Shown here in pieces: positions 1 to 9,306 of a DNA stretch of 64,000 bases. A program made the position numbers and the translations under genes. Under the pieces are notes generated by a model. The model did not search any database and was not told the origin of the DNA. It saw only the letters and a program-made list of their open reading frames with translations. The DNA comes from Pseudarthrobacter sp. W1I19. Its GTDB lineage: Bacteria; Actinomycetota; Actinomycetes; Actinomycetales; Micrococcaceae. The first letter of the stretch is position 1. Every line of letters begins with the position of its first letter. The stretch covers positions 3,410,001 to 3,474,000 of the forward strand of contig NZ_JAUSZR010000001.1 in NCBI RefSeq assembly GCF_030817835.1, given 5' to 3'.

Positions 1-41
1 CCGTGTTGTGTGAGCTCATCACCGCAGGGTGAGGCGGGGAC

Positions 42-377
42 TTACCGGTCCAGCTTCACCGCCGTGAACAGCACCGCCGAGTCCTCCTCGGCCTCCAGGC
101 TGTGCATCCCGTCCGGGACGATCAGGAGGTCCCCGGCCTTGCCCTGCCACGCCTCGCCGCCGGACTTGAGCCACACGGATCCCTTGATCACGAAGACTGT
201 GGCTTCACCGGGGTTCAGGTGTTCGCTGAGCTGGGTGCCGGCGCGGAAGGCCATGACGGTCTGCCGCAGCCTCTTCTCGTGGCCGCCGAACACTGTGTCC
301 GAAGCGCGCCCACTGGATCCGGACACGGCCGCTTCGAGTTGCTGGCGGGCCAGGGCATCAATCGATATCTTCTGCAT
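42..377 (-). CDS. small cupin-domain protein
   Basis: A 111-aa single-domain cupin. The barrel spans about residues 40-108. The first cupin motif shows G47, H53, E58 and G66, but the usual second metal histidine is Asn (H-x-N, residue 55). The second motif ends in PDGMH at 88-92. Metal binding is therefore likely but not canonical. Small cupins of this type often act as sensors or detoxifying or sugar-binding proteins; nothing here fixes the role. The ATG at 377 was chosen because the conserved sequence starts there, although the frame is open further upstream. The ribosome site is weak, and a GTG two codons upstream is possible. Confidence 0.8.
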   Translation of the reverse strand: MQKISIDALARQQLEAAVSGSSGRASDTVFGGHEKRLRQTVMAFRAGTQLSEHLNPGEATVFVIKGSVWLKSGGEAWQGKAGDLLIVPDGMHSLEAEEDSAVLFTAVKLDR

Positions 378-449
378 GAGGACACCGTACCCATGGGCCG
401 CGGGCGGATCGAGGTAAAGCTGCCAATTCCGCCGTAAAAAGAACAGCGA

Positions 450-475
450 CGGCGGCACCCGGCCGGGTGCCGTCG
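450..475 (-). terminator. hairpin between DUF1295 gene and cupin gene
   Basis: A GC-rich inverted repeat centred at 462/463 (arms GGCACCCGG and CCGGGTGCC, extended by several pairs) lies just downstream of the DUF1295 gene on the minus strand. It is followed about 10 bases later by a run of five T (plus-strand A, 436-440). This would suit an intrinsic terminator, but the T-run is set back from the stem. Confidence 0.4.
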
Positions 476-498
476 TCGTACGCCCTGATCCCAGCCCG

Positions 499-1368
499 CT
501 ACGTGAGCTTCGGAAGCAGGACCGGGGTGTCCTTTTTGTAGGCCTCATAGTCGGGCTGGCCGCCCCACTTCCTGTCCGCCTTCTCCTCAAGGGGCGGCAC
601 GCCGCTGCCCCGGATCAGCAGCAACGCCACAAACACCGGCGACACCAGGGCAACCCACTGCCAGCCCTGCAGCACCGGCAGGGCGATGATGGCCACGCCC
701 ACCCAGAGCGTGATCTCGCCGAAGTAGTTGGGGTGCCGGGACCTGGACCAGAGGCCGGTGCTGATGAAGCGGCCCTTGTTGGCGGGGTCGGCCTTGAAGC
801 GGGTCTTCTGGGCGTCCGCCACCGTCTCCAGCGCGATACCCAGCGCCCACACCAGCAGCCCCACCCAGAAGAACCCGTCCAGGCCCACCTTCTTGTCCGA
901 GGTGATGGCCACCCAAGCGAGGGCTGCGGTGAGCACCACCCACAGTCCCTGGAGGGTCCAGGTGTTCAGGAAACGGGCAAAGTCAGCCTTGAGCTCGTCG
1001 AAGCGGTCGTCCTTGCCGTGCTTCATCACCCGCCGGAACAGGTAACTGCCAAGCCGGGCCGCCCAGAGGACCACCATGGCCGCCAGCAGCAGTCCGCGCG
1101 CATCCACACCCGGGCTCGCCAGCACCAGGAACACCGTAATGGCGATATAGGTCAGGGCACCGGTGAGGTCGTAGAACTTTTCCGTCTGCGCCTTGTAGGA
1201 CGGAACGAACACCAGCCACTGGATCACGAACGCGGCAGCCACGCCCAGCGCGAACACCGGCAGCCCGCCGATCGTGGAGCCGCCATGGCTTCCGGCCAAG
1301 GCGATGAGCACCCCCGCCACCACGGCGATGGGGATGCTGATGAGTGCCTTCCGGCTCTTCTCGTTCAT
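499..1368 (-). CDS. DUF1295 integral membrane protein (steroid 5-alpha-reductase-like fold)
   Basis: A 289-aa polytopic membrane protein with about seven hydrophobic segments. The C-terminal half carries the motif SRHPNYFGE, typical of DUF1295 and of the wider isoprenylcysteine methyltransferase/steroid reductase superfamily, where this region binds a cofactor. Family members are annotated as putative NAD(P)H-dependent reductases of lipophilic substrates; the true substrate is unknown. The start ATG at 1368 gives a short basic N-terminus before the first membrane helix. It diverges from the methyltransferase gene at 1532, with 160 bp between them. Confidence 0.88.
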   Translation of the reverse strand: MNEKSRKALISIPIAVVAGVLIALAGSHGGSTIGGLPVFALGVAAAFVIQWLVFVPSYKAQTEKFYDLTGALTYIAITVFLVLASPGVDARGLLLAAMVVLWAARLGSYLFRRVMKHGKDDRFDELKADFARFLNTWTLQGLWVVLTAALAWVAITSDKKVGLDGFFWVGLLVWALGIALETVADAQKTRFKADPANKGRFISTGLWSRSRHPNYFGEITLWVGVAIIALPVLQGWQWVALVSPVFVALLLIRGSGVPPLEEKADRKWGGQPDYEAYKKDTPVLLPKLT

Positions 1369-1531
1369 GCGTTTGGTCCTTTCAGCGGAGCTCGCTCACC
1401 TAGTCTTCGGAGCGGGGCCGGTGTTGTATGGGTGGCCGTGCGCCATGCTGTGAGCGAAGCAGGAGGAGAGTGTCGGTCCCCGGGGGTAGGCTCCGTGTCA
1501 GAGAATTGACCACTCCCAGGAGGGGCACCAC

Positions 1532-2458
1532 ATGACGGAGTTCGAGGACCAGGGCGTGTCATTGACCGCGCTCGCCGTGGCTGCTGGCCGGGCCGTGGAA
1601 ACCTCCCGGCCCGATGCCCTGGTGAAGGACCAGTTCGCTGCCGCGCTCGTAGAGGCGGCCCATTCGCACGTGGATTTCCCGACGGCGTGGCCTTCCCATT
1701 CCGAGGGTGTGTCGCCTTTGCAGCAGCCTCTCCTTCTGGCCTCCATTTACATCGGTGTGCGGACCAGGTTCATCGACGACTTCCTCCAGTCCGCCCCTGC
1801 CACCGCGCAGACTGTGGTGCTCGGAGCAGGGCTGGACACGCGCAGCCACCGGCTGGACTGGCCCGCGGGAAGCCGGGTCTTTGAAATCGACCACGCCAAC
1901 GTCCTGGACTTCAAGGCCGGCGTGCTTGCACACCTGTCGCCGCCGCCGTCGTGCGAGCTCATCACCCTGGCCGCCGACCTGTCCGAGCCGTGGCGGGCAC
2001 TCCTCCTGGCGGTGGGGTTCGACCCCCGCCAGCCCACCACCTGGGTCCTCGAAGGGCTGCTCCCCTACCTCGATTCCGCGGCTCAAAAAGCTGTGCTGGC
2101 AGAGGTGATGGAGCTGTCGGGTCCAGGCTCACGCGCCGTGATGGAGCGTGCCGTACCGCTGCCCAAGACCGAGGACTTCGAGGCCAAGCTGCGCGACTTC
2201 AGCCTGCAGACCGGGCTGCCCATGAGCAAGCTCCTGGCCCGGGCGGACCCGCCGGACCCGGAGGAACTGCTGACAGGGGCAGGGTGGCACTGCAAGGGGC
2301 ACGCGGTCCAGGACCTCTGCGAAACATACGGGCGCACGTTGTCGCTCAGTCCGGCTGACCCCGCTGACCGCATAGACCCCGTTGACCCCGTTGAGGCAGG
2401 GCGGCAGCCCCCGCACGACCATTCCCGCGGCGGCTTTGTCACCGCTTGGCGACCTTAG
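1532..2458 (+). CDS. class I SAM-dependent methyltransferase, TIGR00027/leucine carboxyl methyltransferase-like
   Basis: 308 aa. The SAM-binding motif VVLGAGLDTR lies at about 95-104, followed by an acidic loop (FEIDHANVLDFK) that should hold the ribose of SAM. The motif ITLAADLSEPW and the segment TTWVLEGLLPYL are typical of the Ppm1/Tcmp-like family that is expanded in actinobacteria. Members methylate carboxyl or hydroxyl groups, and their natural substrates are mostly unknown. The ATG at 1532 is preceded by AGGAGGGG. The stop lies 16 bp before the next gene, so co-transcription with the FAD dehydrogenase is likely. Confidence 0.88.
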   Translation: MTEFEDQGVSLTALAVAAGRAVETSRPDALVKDQFAAALVEAAHSHVDFPTAWPSHSEGVSPLQQPLLLASIYIGVRTRFIDDFLQSAPATAQTVVLGAGLDTRSHRLDWPAGSRVFEIDHANVLDFKAGVLAHLSPPPSCELITLAADLSEPWRALLLAVGFDPRQPTTWVLEGLLPYLDSAAQKAVLAEVMELSGPGSRAVMERAVPLPKTEDFEAKLRDFSLQTGLPMSKLLARADPPDPEELLTGAGWHCKGHAVQDLCETYGRTLSLSPADPADRIDPVDPVEAGRQPPHDHSRGGFVTAWRP

Positions 2459-2474
2459 TCGGAGGAAGCATTTG

Positions 2475-4151
2475 ATGGACGCGGACGTCATTATCATCGG
2501 CGGCGGCCTGGCCGGGCTGGTGGCCAGCAACGAACTTGTGATGGCCGGCAAGCGCGTGGCCATCCTCGACCAGGAGAACGGCGCAAACCTGGGCGGTCAG
2601 GCGTACTGGTCCCTTGGCGGGCTCTTCCTGGTGGACACGCCCATGCAGCGCCGGCTTCGGGTGAAGGATTCCTTTGAGCTGGCGTGGCAGGACTGGCAGG
2701 GCTCGGCGCAGTGGGACCGGCTCGGCGGCGAGCATCCCGAAGACGAATGGGCGCAACAGTGGGGACGCGCTTATGTCGAGTTCGCGGCCGGCGAGAAGCG
2801 CCCCTGGCTGCAGGAGCAGGGCATCAAATTCACCCCGCTGGTGGGCTGGGCCGAACGCGGCGACGGCAGGGCCGGTGGCCATGGCAACTCGGTCCCGAGA
2901 TTCCACGTCCCGTGGGGAACGGGCACCGGCGTCTCCGAACCCTTTGCCAGCAAGGCGCGGGCTGCTGCGTTGACGGGGTGGGTAAAGTTCTTTTTCCGCC
3001 ACCGTGTGGACGGTTTAATGTTCGACGGCGGCAGGGTCACCGGAGTGCGCGGCAGCATCCTGACGCCCGATTCGTCGCCGCGCGGCGTGGCCTCCAACCG
3101 GGACGTTGCTGGAGAATTCGAGCTGCACGCCCAGGCCGTGGTCATCGCCAGCGGAGGCATCGGCGGCAACCACGATCAGGTCCGCAAATGGTGGCCGCAG
3201 CGCCTCGGCACTCCACCACGGAAGATGATCACCGGCGTGCCGCAACACGTGGACGGGCGGATGCTGGACATCGCAGACCAGGCAGGCGTCCGGCTGGTCA
3301 ACCGCGACCGCATGTGGCACTACACGGAAGGAATCCAGAACTGGAACCCCATCTGGCCGGACCACGCCATCCGGATCCTGCCCGGGCCGTCGTCGCTCTG
3401 GTTCGATGCCCTGGGCCGCCGGCTCCCCGCACCCGGCCTGCCCGGCTACGACACACTGGGCACTCTCAAGCTGCTGCGGACCACCCCGGATATCCAGCAG
3501 TACAGCCATTCCTGGTTCATCCTCACCCAGAAAATCATCGAAAAGGAATTCGCCCTCTCCGGCTCCGAGCAGAACCCGGACATCACCAACCGGGACCTGA
3601 AACTGCTGCTCAAAGCCCGGCTGGGCCGCGGCGCCCCTGCTCCCATCGAAGCGTTCAAGGACCACGGCGCGGATTTCGTTGTCGCCAGCGACCTGGCCGA
3701 GCTGGTCAAGGGCATGAACGGCCTCACCGACGAGCCGCTCCTGGACTACCAGCACCTTCGCCGCCAGATCGAGGAACGCGACGCGGAAGTCCAGAACCGC
3801 TATTCCAAGGACATCCAGGTCACGGGCATCCACAACAGCCGCCGCTACCTCGGGGACCGGCTGTTCCGCACAGTGAAGCCGCACCGCATCCTGGACCCCG
3901 CGGCAGGACCGCTGATCGCCGTGCGGCTGCACGTTCTCACCCGGAAAACGTTGGGCGGCATCCAGACTGATCTCACTGGCCAGGCCCTCGGCCAGGACGG
4001 CTCCCCCATCCCTGGCCTTTACGCCGCCGGCGAGGCAGCCGGGTTTGGCGGCGGCGGAGCCCACGGCTACAACGCGCTGGAAGGCACTTTCCTGGGCGGC
4101 TGCCTCTTCACCGGCCGGACCGTGGGCCGGTCGCTGGCAGACAGGCTTTAG
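2475..4151 (+). CDS. FAD-binding dehydrogenase, ketosteroid dehydrogenase/fumarate reductase-like (COG3573 type)
   Basis: 558 aa. The N-terminus DVIIIGGGLAGLVA is the dinucleotide-binding fold that holds FAD. The C-terminal segment GLYAAGEAAGFGGGGAHGYN closes the flavin site as in the succinate dehydrogenase/fumarate reductase/KstD superfamily. The strongly conserved stretch around GHGNSVPRFHVPWGTG fits the COG3573 group of predicted oxidoreductases. The substrate is unknown; dehydrogenation of a cyclic ketone is a family-based guess. The ATG at 2475 was chosen over an upstream in-frame ATG because GGAGG sits at 2461-2465 and the Rossmann fold begins at residue 4. Confidence 0.88.
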   Translation: MDADVIIIGGGLAGLVASNELVMAGKRVAILDQENGANLGGQAYWSLGGLFLVDTPMQRRLRVKDSFELAWQDWQGSAQWDRLGGEHPEDEWAQQWGRAYVEFAAGEKRPWLQEQGIKFTPLVGWAERGDGRAGGHGNSVPRFHVPWGTGTGVSEPFASKARAAALTGWVKFFFRHRVDGLMFDGGRVTGVRGSILTPDSSPRGVASNRDVAGEFELHAQAVVIASGGIGGNHDQVRKWWPQRLGTPPRKMITGVPQHVDGRMLDIADQAGVRLVNRDRMWHYTEGIQNWNPIWPDHAIRILPGPSSLWFDALGRRLPAPGLPGYDTLGTLKLLRTTPDIQQYSHSWFILTQKIIEKEFALSGSEQNPDITNRDLKLLLKARLGRGAPAPIEAFKDHGADFVVASDLAELVKGMNGLTDEPLLDYQHLRRQIEERDAEVQNRYSKDIQVTGIHNSRRYLGDRLFRTVKPHRILDPAAGPLIAVRLHVLTRKTLGGIQTDLTGQALGQDGSPIPGLYAAGEAAGFGGGGAHGYNALEGTFLGGCLFTGRTVGRSLADRL

Positions 4152-4196
4152 ACGCGGAGCCAAAGCTCGCGGCTGTGCCCGGCTACCGCCCCGGTA

Positions 4197-5410
4197 TTAG
4201 TCCCAGGTCCAGTCCGTTGCCGGATCCGCCGCCGGTTCGGCTCTGCGCCTCCGCAGCACGACGACGAGAACGGCAGCCCCCATAAGCAACAATGTCGCGG
4301 CCCCTGCCGCGATGGCCGGAGGCGCGGCAGAAAAAGCGCCGCCAGAGGGAACTGCGTCGGCATCAAAGGGCCCGCCGGTTCCCGTGGAGCCAGTATTCTC
4401 GTCGGCCGTGGGTGCCTCGGGAGAGGGACCCTGCAACCCGCCGTCGATCACTGTAAGTGATTTATCGCCCCGATTCACTACCGCCACTGAGCCGTCCGCC
4501 ATGACTGCCAACCTGCCGGGTCTTCCCCCGTCGGGACCGTTTCGGCCACCCTGTCTGTTCCCGCCTGGATGACGGAAACCGTATTGTCCCCAGCGTTCGT
4601 CACGTATACCGTTCCGTCCGGCGCAGCCACCACTTCCTGCGGTTCGCGGCCCACGCGGATCCTCCGCGCCACCTCTGTGGCGCCCGGTTCAATGACTGCA
4701 ACGTCATTCGAAAGGACATTTGCCACGTACACCGTTCCGTCCGTCGCTGCAGCAATCCCGTGCGGGCTCGACGTCCTGCCCATATCGATGGTGCGGGAGG
4801 GGCCGGATGCACCACCGGGCACCACGGTGACGGTGCCGGCGTGCTGATTTGTGGCGTAGGCGGTTCCGTCCTTCGCCACAGTGACCTCCACAGGATAGGG
4901 CCCGGCCTCGACGACGCGTTCAACGCGCGCCTGCCCGGGCAGGACCACAGACACCGTGCCTTCAAACGGGCTGGCCACGTACAGCGAACCGTCCGGCGCT
5001 GCCGTCAGCCAGTGCATGCCGCGGGCGAGCGGAATGGTTTCTGAAACTTCGTTTGCGCCGGGCTCAACAACGCCGATCTCGGTGTGCATATCTTCGCTGT
5101 TTTGGAGCACATACAGGGTGCCGTCCGAAGTCATGGCTATCGAGGTTGAAAAAAGGCCCGCCTGGATCTGCCTGGCCGCTTTAGTCTCCCCTGGCTTGAA
5201 GACGCTGACACCCCCTGCCGGGCTGTAGTCGCTGACATACAACAAACCGTCCGGTGCTGCCACTACGCCCAACGGCTGGCCCGGCGTATCAATCACCGTC
5301 GGGTCAGCGGAGGCAGGAGTCGCGGCATTCGCCGGTGGCGGTGACAGCAGCGCCGCTGCCCCCGCGACGAGCAATGTGCCTATGGCACGGCGGAAAGGAT
5401 TGATTCCCAC
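4197..5410 (-). pseudogene. exported, membrane-anchored YVTN/NHL-type beta-propeller protein, split by a frameshift
   Basis: The N-terminal frame (5410 down to 4478) encodes a signal peptide ending near PANAA and repeated blades of the form APDGxxYVxNxxxxTVSVIxxG, as in YVTN/NHL propellers. It ends in an unrelated tail. A second frame (4197-4511) resumes exactly in the next blade (MADGSVAVVNRGDKSLTVIDGG). It continues through a Pro/Ser/Thr linker into a hydrophobic helix (AAGAATLLLMGAAVLVVVL) and an Arg-rich end, which is a C-terminal membrane anchor. Restoring one G in the CCCGGC tract at about 4515-4520 joins the two frames. The intact product would be about 404 aa and exposed on the outer face of the membrane. 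This is either a real lesion or a sequence error. Confidence 0.85.
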
Positions 5411-5527
5411 GATGTTTCCCCCAAAACTGTGGCCGGCCCTCCGGCGATCTTTAGATCCTACCGGCCGTGTGCCTGCGCGCGTTCCGTGCGCACCCCAACC
5501 GGCAGTGCCATTGGGTAGTGTCTGATC

Positions 5528-6829
5528 ATGGACAGCGACACCCTGGCCAATTTTCTGTTGGTCCTCTTCTTTGTGCTGCTGGGCGGCGTCTTCTCCGGCA
5601 CCGAAATGGCTCTGGTGTCCCTCCGCGAGAGCCAGGTGCGCCGGATGGAGAAGTCAGGAAAACGCGGCGCCCGGATTGCAGCACTGGCCGGGAACCCCAA
5701 CCGGTTCCTCTCAACAGTGCAGATCGGCGTGACCCTGTCCGGCTTCTTCTCGGCGGCCTATGGCGCCTCGACGATCGCGCCCGACGTCGAACCCCTCCTG
5801 CGGGGCATCGGCTTCGGTGCCGCGGCCGAGCCCGTCTCATTCATCGGCATGACGCTCCTCGTGGCCTACCTCTCCCTGGTGCTGGGGGAACTGGTACCCA
5901 AGAGGCTCGCCATGCAAAGCGCCGTCGGCTTCACCAGACTCCTTGGCCCTCCCCTGCATGTCCTTTCCGAGATCATGCGGCCCGCCGTCTGGCTGCTCTC
6001 TGTGTCCACGGACGCCGTCGTGAGGCTTCTCGGCGGCGACCCGAACGCAAAGCAGGAAAGCGTCACCTCGGAAGAACTCTGGGACATGGTGGCCGAGAGC
6101 GAGGCGCTGGAAGAACACAGCCGCATTATCCTTTCGGACGTCTTCGGGGCCGGGGAACGCTCGCTGCAGGAGGTGATGCGCCCGCGAACCGAGGTGACCT
6201 TCATCAACGGCAACCTCACCATCGCCGCCGCCCGCAGCATGGTCCGGGACGGCCCGTACTCCCGCTATCCCGTCATCGACAAAACACCCGATGACGTCCT
6301 CGGCTTCATCCATCTGCGGGACCTTATGCCCCGGGATGCAAACTACGACGACGGGCTGGTGCGGGACATCGTCCGGGAGCTCCTCCCGCTGCCGGGAACC
6401 AACAAGGTGGTGCCCTCCCTGTCACGTATGCGGAGGCTGGGCCAGCACATCGCACTCGTGGTGGACGAATACGGCGGCACGGACGGGATCGTCACCCTGG
6501 AGGACCTCGTTGAGGAGCTGGTGGGCGAAATCTACGACGAGTACGACGCCGGTGCGGACCCCGAGGACCATGTCACCAGGGCCAACGGTTCAGTAGACGT
6601 CGACGGGGGCCTGATCCTTCAGGAGTTCGCTTCGGCTTCCGGGGTTGAACTGCCTGAAGGGCACTATGAGACGGTGGCCGGGTTCGTTATCGACCGGCTG
6701 GGCCGTCTCCCCCGGGTCGGCGACAGCGTGGAGGCGGACGGACACGTGCTGACTGTGACGGCCATGGACCGGCTGCGCATCGCCCGGATCCACGTCACTC
6801 CACTTGCCTCCCAGCAGGGCGGATCCTGA
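5528..6829 (+). CDS. CNNM/CorC-type transporter (DUF21 + CBS pair + CorC_HlyC)
   Basis: 433 aa. Domain order: DUF21/CNNM membrane domain with about four hydrophobic helices (residues 1-200), a CBS pair (about 210-335, including GPYSRYPVIDKTPDDVLGFI), then a CorC_HlyC domain (about 350-425, with ETVAGFVIDRLGRLPRVGD). The short motif VDEYGGTDGIVTLEDL is diagnostic of the family. Proteins of this architecture are linked to magnesium and other divalent cation efflux or sensing; annotation as hemolysin is historical. It stands alone, divergent from the broken propeller gene. Confidence 0.93.
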   Translation: MDSDTLANFLLVLFFVLLGGVFSGTEMALVSLRESQVRRMEKSGKRGARIAALAGNPNRFLSTVQIGVTLSGFFSAAYGASTIAPDVEPLLRGIGFGAAAEPVSFIGMTLLVAYLSLVLGELVPKRLAMQSAVGFTRLLGPPLHVLSEIMRPAVWLLSVSTDAVVRLLGGDPNAKQESVTSEELWDMVAESEALEEHSRIILSDVFGAGERSLQEVMRPRTEVTFINGNLTIAAARSMVRDGPYSRYPVIDKTPDDVLGFIHLRDLMPRDANYDDGLVRDIVRELLPLPGTNKVVPSLSRMRRLGQHIALVVDEYGGTDGIVTLEDLVEELVGEIYDEYDAGADPEDHVTRANGSVDVDGGLILQEFASASGVELPEGHYETVAGFVIDRLGRLPRVGDSVEADGHVLTVTAMDRLRIARIHVTPLASQQGGS

Positions 6830-6989
6830 CTCTGGCGCTTCCGGCCCAGGCTGCATTCGGAGCGATTCAAATTTTTTCATATTCTGGCCCATCCGCTACC
6901 GCCGTGGCTCCGAACCGCTTTATGTGTTCGGGGGCAACGCCCGGGCAAGCCCATATTGTAGAGCTTGATCGCGCAGAAGGACTAGAGAA

Positions 6990-7265
6990 ATGAGTGTTTC
7001 GAACTACTCCCGGTTTTTGTCCGAATGCATTGTCCCGGCACCGGACAGGCACAGCGGCGTTCTCGCAGAAGAGGTGTATGGGGTGTACGTCAGTTGGTGC
7101 CTGCTGAACAGGGAGAAACTCGGCACAGAAAGTGCTCTCGGCGCTGCCATGGAACACGAGGGCCACGTCAAGCAGGGCGGTGTTCGGGACCGGTACCCGG
7201 GACTCGCCGTGACGGGGGCAGCAGCCGTGGATTACATCCTCGCGAGCCAGCCGAGCCTTATCTAA
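6990..7265 (+). CDS. small hypothetical protein, 91 aa
   Basis: No family recognised with certainty. The sequence is a compact soluble protein with an aromatic-rich middle (VYGVYVSWCLLNRE) and a C-terminal AVDYIL segment, resembling small Arthrobacter proteins of unknown function. Support for a real gene is an ATG at 6990 behind AGAAGGA at proper spacing and a protein-like composition. It sits alone, about 115 bp upstream of the PRC-barrel gene. Confidence 0.6.
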   Translation: MSVSNYSRFLSECIVPAPDRHSGVLAEEVYGVYVSWCLLNREKLGTESALGAAMEHEGHVKQGGVRDRYPGLAVTGAAAVDYILASQPSLI

Positions 7266-7380
7266 GCATCCGGGCCACGCTGGGGTCAAATAGTAAGCAT
7301 GCTTGCTTTCTTGCTCGCAGACATGCTTGTATGAACTCCACCACGCAGGTCTTCAACCGCAGTACGAGAAGGAGAACAGC

Positions 7381-8163
7381 ATGATCAGCACTGATAACCT
7401 TTCTGCACTCACCACCGCCGGCGGCCACGTCGTAGGCTCCGACGGAAGCAAGATCGGCTCCATCGGACAGATCTACGTCGATGACCAGACCTCCGAACCC
7501 ACCTGGGTCACGGTCAAGACCGGACTCTTTGGAACCCACGAATCCTTCGCCCCGCTGGATTCCGCTTCGCTGGACGGCCACGACATCGTGGTCGCGCACA
7601 CCAAGGACAAGGTCAAGGACGCGCCCCGCGTCGCTCCTGACGGTCACTTGGAGCCGGAAGAAGAAAATGAGCTCTACACGTACTACGGGATCACCGGCGG
7701 CGCTGCCTTTGCCGGTACCGGCCGGGACACCACCCACGAAGCTGCCGGACACGGGACCGTTGGCCATGACACGTCCGGACCCACCACGGATGACGCGATG
7801 ACCCGCTCGGAAGAACAGCTCCACGTGGGCACCCGCAAGGAACAGGCCGGCCGCGCACGTCTGCGCAAGTACGTCGTCACCGAAAACGTCACCAAGACGG
7901 TGCCGGTCCAGCGAGAAGAGGTCCGGCTGGAACGCGAACCCATCACCGACGCGAACATCGGCAACGCCATGGACGGCCCTGCCATCAGCGAGGAGGAACA
8001 CGAAGTGATCCTCCACGAGGAACGCCCAGTGGTCCAGAAGGAAACCGTCCCCGTCGAACGCGTCCGCCTGGACAAGGAGACGGTGACTGACGAGCACACC
8101 GTCACCGAGGAAGTCCGCACGGAAAACATCGAGCTCGACGACGACGGCCGCAACCGCCGCTAA
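7381..8163 (+). CDS. PRC-barrel and DUF2382 (YsnF/AvaK-type) stress-response protein
   Basis: 260 aa. The PRC-barrel covers about residues 5-80 (GSKIGSIGQIYVDDQTSEPT). A linker follows, then a C-terminal DUF2382 domain (about 155-250) with the repeated pattern VPVQREEVRLEREPI ... VPVERVRLDKETVTDEHTV. Proteins with this pair are general-stress proteins in Gram-positive bacteria. The function is unknown; a role at the membrane or cell surface under desiccation or oxidative stress is inferred from relatives. The ATG at 7381 follows GAAGGAGAACAGC. The upstream 100 bp holds two copies of GCATGCTT/ACATGCTT, a possible control element. Confidence 0.9.
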   Translation: MISTDNLSALTTAGGHVVGSDGSKIGSIGQIYVDDQTSEPTWVTVKTGLFGTHESFAPLDSASLDGHDIVVAHTKDKVKDAPRVAPDGHLEPEEENELYTYYGITGGAAFAGTGRDTTHEAAGHGTVGHDTSGPTTDDAMTRSEEQLHVGTRKEQAGRARLRKYVVTENVTKTVPVQREEVRLEREPITDANIGNAMDGPAISEEEHEVILHEERPVVQKETVPVERVRLDKETVTDEHTVTEEVRTENIELDDDGRNRR

Positions 8164-8198
8164 ACCCCGCCTTGACCCCGGCTACCCGGGCGTCAGAA

Positions 8199-8248
8199 CA
8201 CAAGCCAGCGGCCCGTCCTCCAAGTGGAGGGCGGGCCACTGGCTTGTG
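8199..8248. terminator. long near-perfect hairpin after the PRC-barrel gene
   Basis: Arms CACAAGCCAG (8199-8208) and CTGGCTTGTG (8239-8248) pair perfectly. After one mismatch the pairing resumes for a further 10 or so pairs, closing on a 4-nt loop at 8222-8225. It lies between convergent genes and could stop transcription in both directions, although no clear T-run follows. Confidence 0.55.
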
Positions 8249-8315
8249 TGCACCGAGGTGACTACCGGCTCCCCGGCACTCGCACGCCGGGCAACCACCG
8301 TAATAACTGCACTCT

Positions 8316-9197
8316 TTATGAGCTTGAGCGCGGATGCATGATCCGCATCTGGTCCCAGGTCCGCTCAGACGCGGCGATGTTTTTGTTGGACCGCTCCCGG
8401 TCCAGTGAAGCGAGTTCGACGGCGATGGCCTGCACCGCGGCGACCGCCCCGGTCAGCGACGGGAAAAAACCCGCGCCTTCGGTGGGGACAACGATTCGCT
8501 GCTCGGCATGCTCCGCCACGGGAGACCCCGCGCTGTCCGTGATCGAAGCGATGGCGGCGCCCGCATTGTGGGCGATCCCCATGGCCCGCATGGTGCTGTC
8601 GTAAACCCGCCACAGGCTGATGGCAATCACCAGGTCCTCTGAGGTCACCCGCGCGAGAGTATTTGTGAGTGCTGCGACGTCGGCGTCGAGCAGCCGGACG
8701 TTGTAGCCGGCAATGACAGCGTTGTGCTCCAGTGCCTTGCCCGGGATCGCGTAGCTGCCCGCGGCGACGATCAGGGTCTGCCGTGCCCCCGCGATCGCTT
8801 CGGCGATGGAGCGGACGGTAGCCGGATCGAGTGTGCGCTCCAGATGGGCGAGGTTGGCTCGGTCCGTGGAGACGGCGGCCTGGGCGGGGCTGCTGATGTG
8901 GCCGTTGTGCTCCGCGGCGATTTCGAGGGCGCTCAGGGATGCCAGAAACCGCGAGCGGAGCTCGAACTGGAAGTCGGCCCAGCCTTTGAATTCCAGCGCC
9001 TGCGCGGTCCTGGTCACCGTGGAAGCGTTCGACGACGCGGCTGCCGCGATGTCGCTGACTGACCCGTAGGAGGCAAGCCGGGGCTGGGAGCGGAGGACGC
9101 CGATGACCTGCATCTGCCTGGCAGCCAGCTTCCTCCCCTGCACCCGGCTGTCCAGCCACTCGGTGACCGACGAAGAGTTGTTTTCCTGTTGCACCAC
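8316..9197 (-). CDS. MurR/RpiR-family transcriptional regulator with SIS domain
   Basis: 293 aa. The N-terminal RpiR-type helix-turn-helix is at about 15-95 (SDIAAAASSNASTVTRTAQAL). A C-terminal SIS domain (about 125-265) is the sugar-phosphate-type effector site (IVAAGSYAIPGKALEHNAVI, VIAISLWRVYDSTMRAMGIA). RpiR regulators usually control neighbouring catabolic genes and respond to a phosphorylated or otherwise anionic metabolite. The start is GTG. The gene diverges from the MFS-GAF-amidohydrolase operon, and the shared 109-bp gap contains the palindrome GTAAT-TTCG-ATTAC, so it probably regulates that operon. Confidence 0.9.
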   Translation of the reverse strand: MVQQENNSSSVTEWLDSRVQGRKLAARQMQVIGVLRSQPRLASYGSVSDIAAAASSNASTVTRTAQALEFKGWADFQFELRSRFLASLSALEIAAEHNGHISSPAQAAVSTDRANLAHLERTLDPATVRSIAEAIAGARQTLIVAAGSYAIPGKALEHNAVIAGYNVRLLDADVAALTNTLARVTSEDLVIAISLWRVYDSTMRAMGIAHNAGAAIASITDSAGSPVAEHAEQRIVVPTEGAGFFPSLTGAVAAVQAIAVELASLDRERSNKNIAASERTWDQMRIMHPRSSS

Positions 9198-9222
9198 CTA
9201 TTGACCTACCTCACACTCTGGC

Positions 9223-9236
9223 GTAATTTCGATTAC
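9223..9236. promoter_or_regulatory. candidate RpiR operator
   Basis: A perfect palindrome GTAAT-TTCG-ATTAC lies in the gap between the RpiR gene and the MFS gene. AT-rich TGTAAT/ATTACA-like palindromes are typical of RpiR-family operators such as HexR, so autoregulation and control of the divergent operon are inferred. Confidence 0.5.
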
Positions 9237-9306
9237 ATCACATCTGCACAGATCCGTGCATATTCCCCAAAATGTACAACTTGGCCCACTCTGGCAGGAA
9301 CCCGCA

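Noticed and set aside
6867..7289. 140-aa minus-strand frame opposite the small 91-aa gene
   Set aside because: No domain and Cys/Pro/His-rich composition; the plus-strand frame has the better ribosome site and protein-like sequence, although neither is certain.
7258..8097. 279-aa minus-strand frame opposite the PRC-barrel/DUF2382 gene
   Set aside because: Shadow of a gene with clear domains and a good ribosome site.
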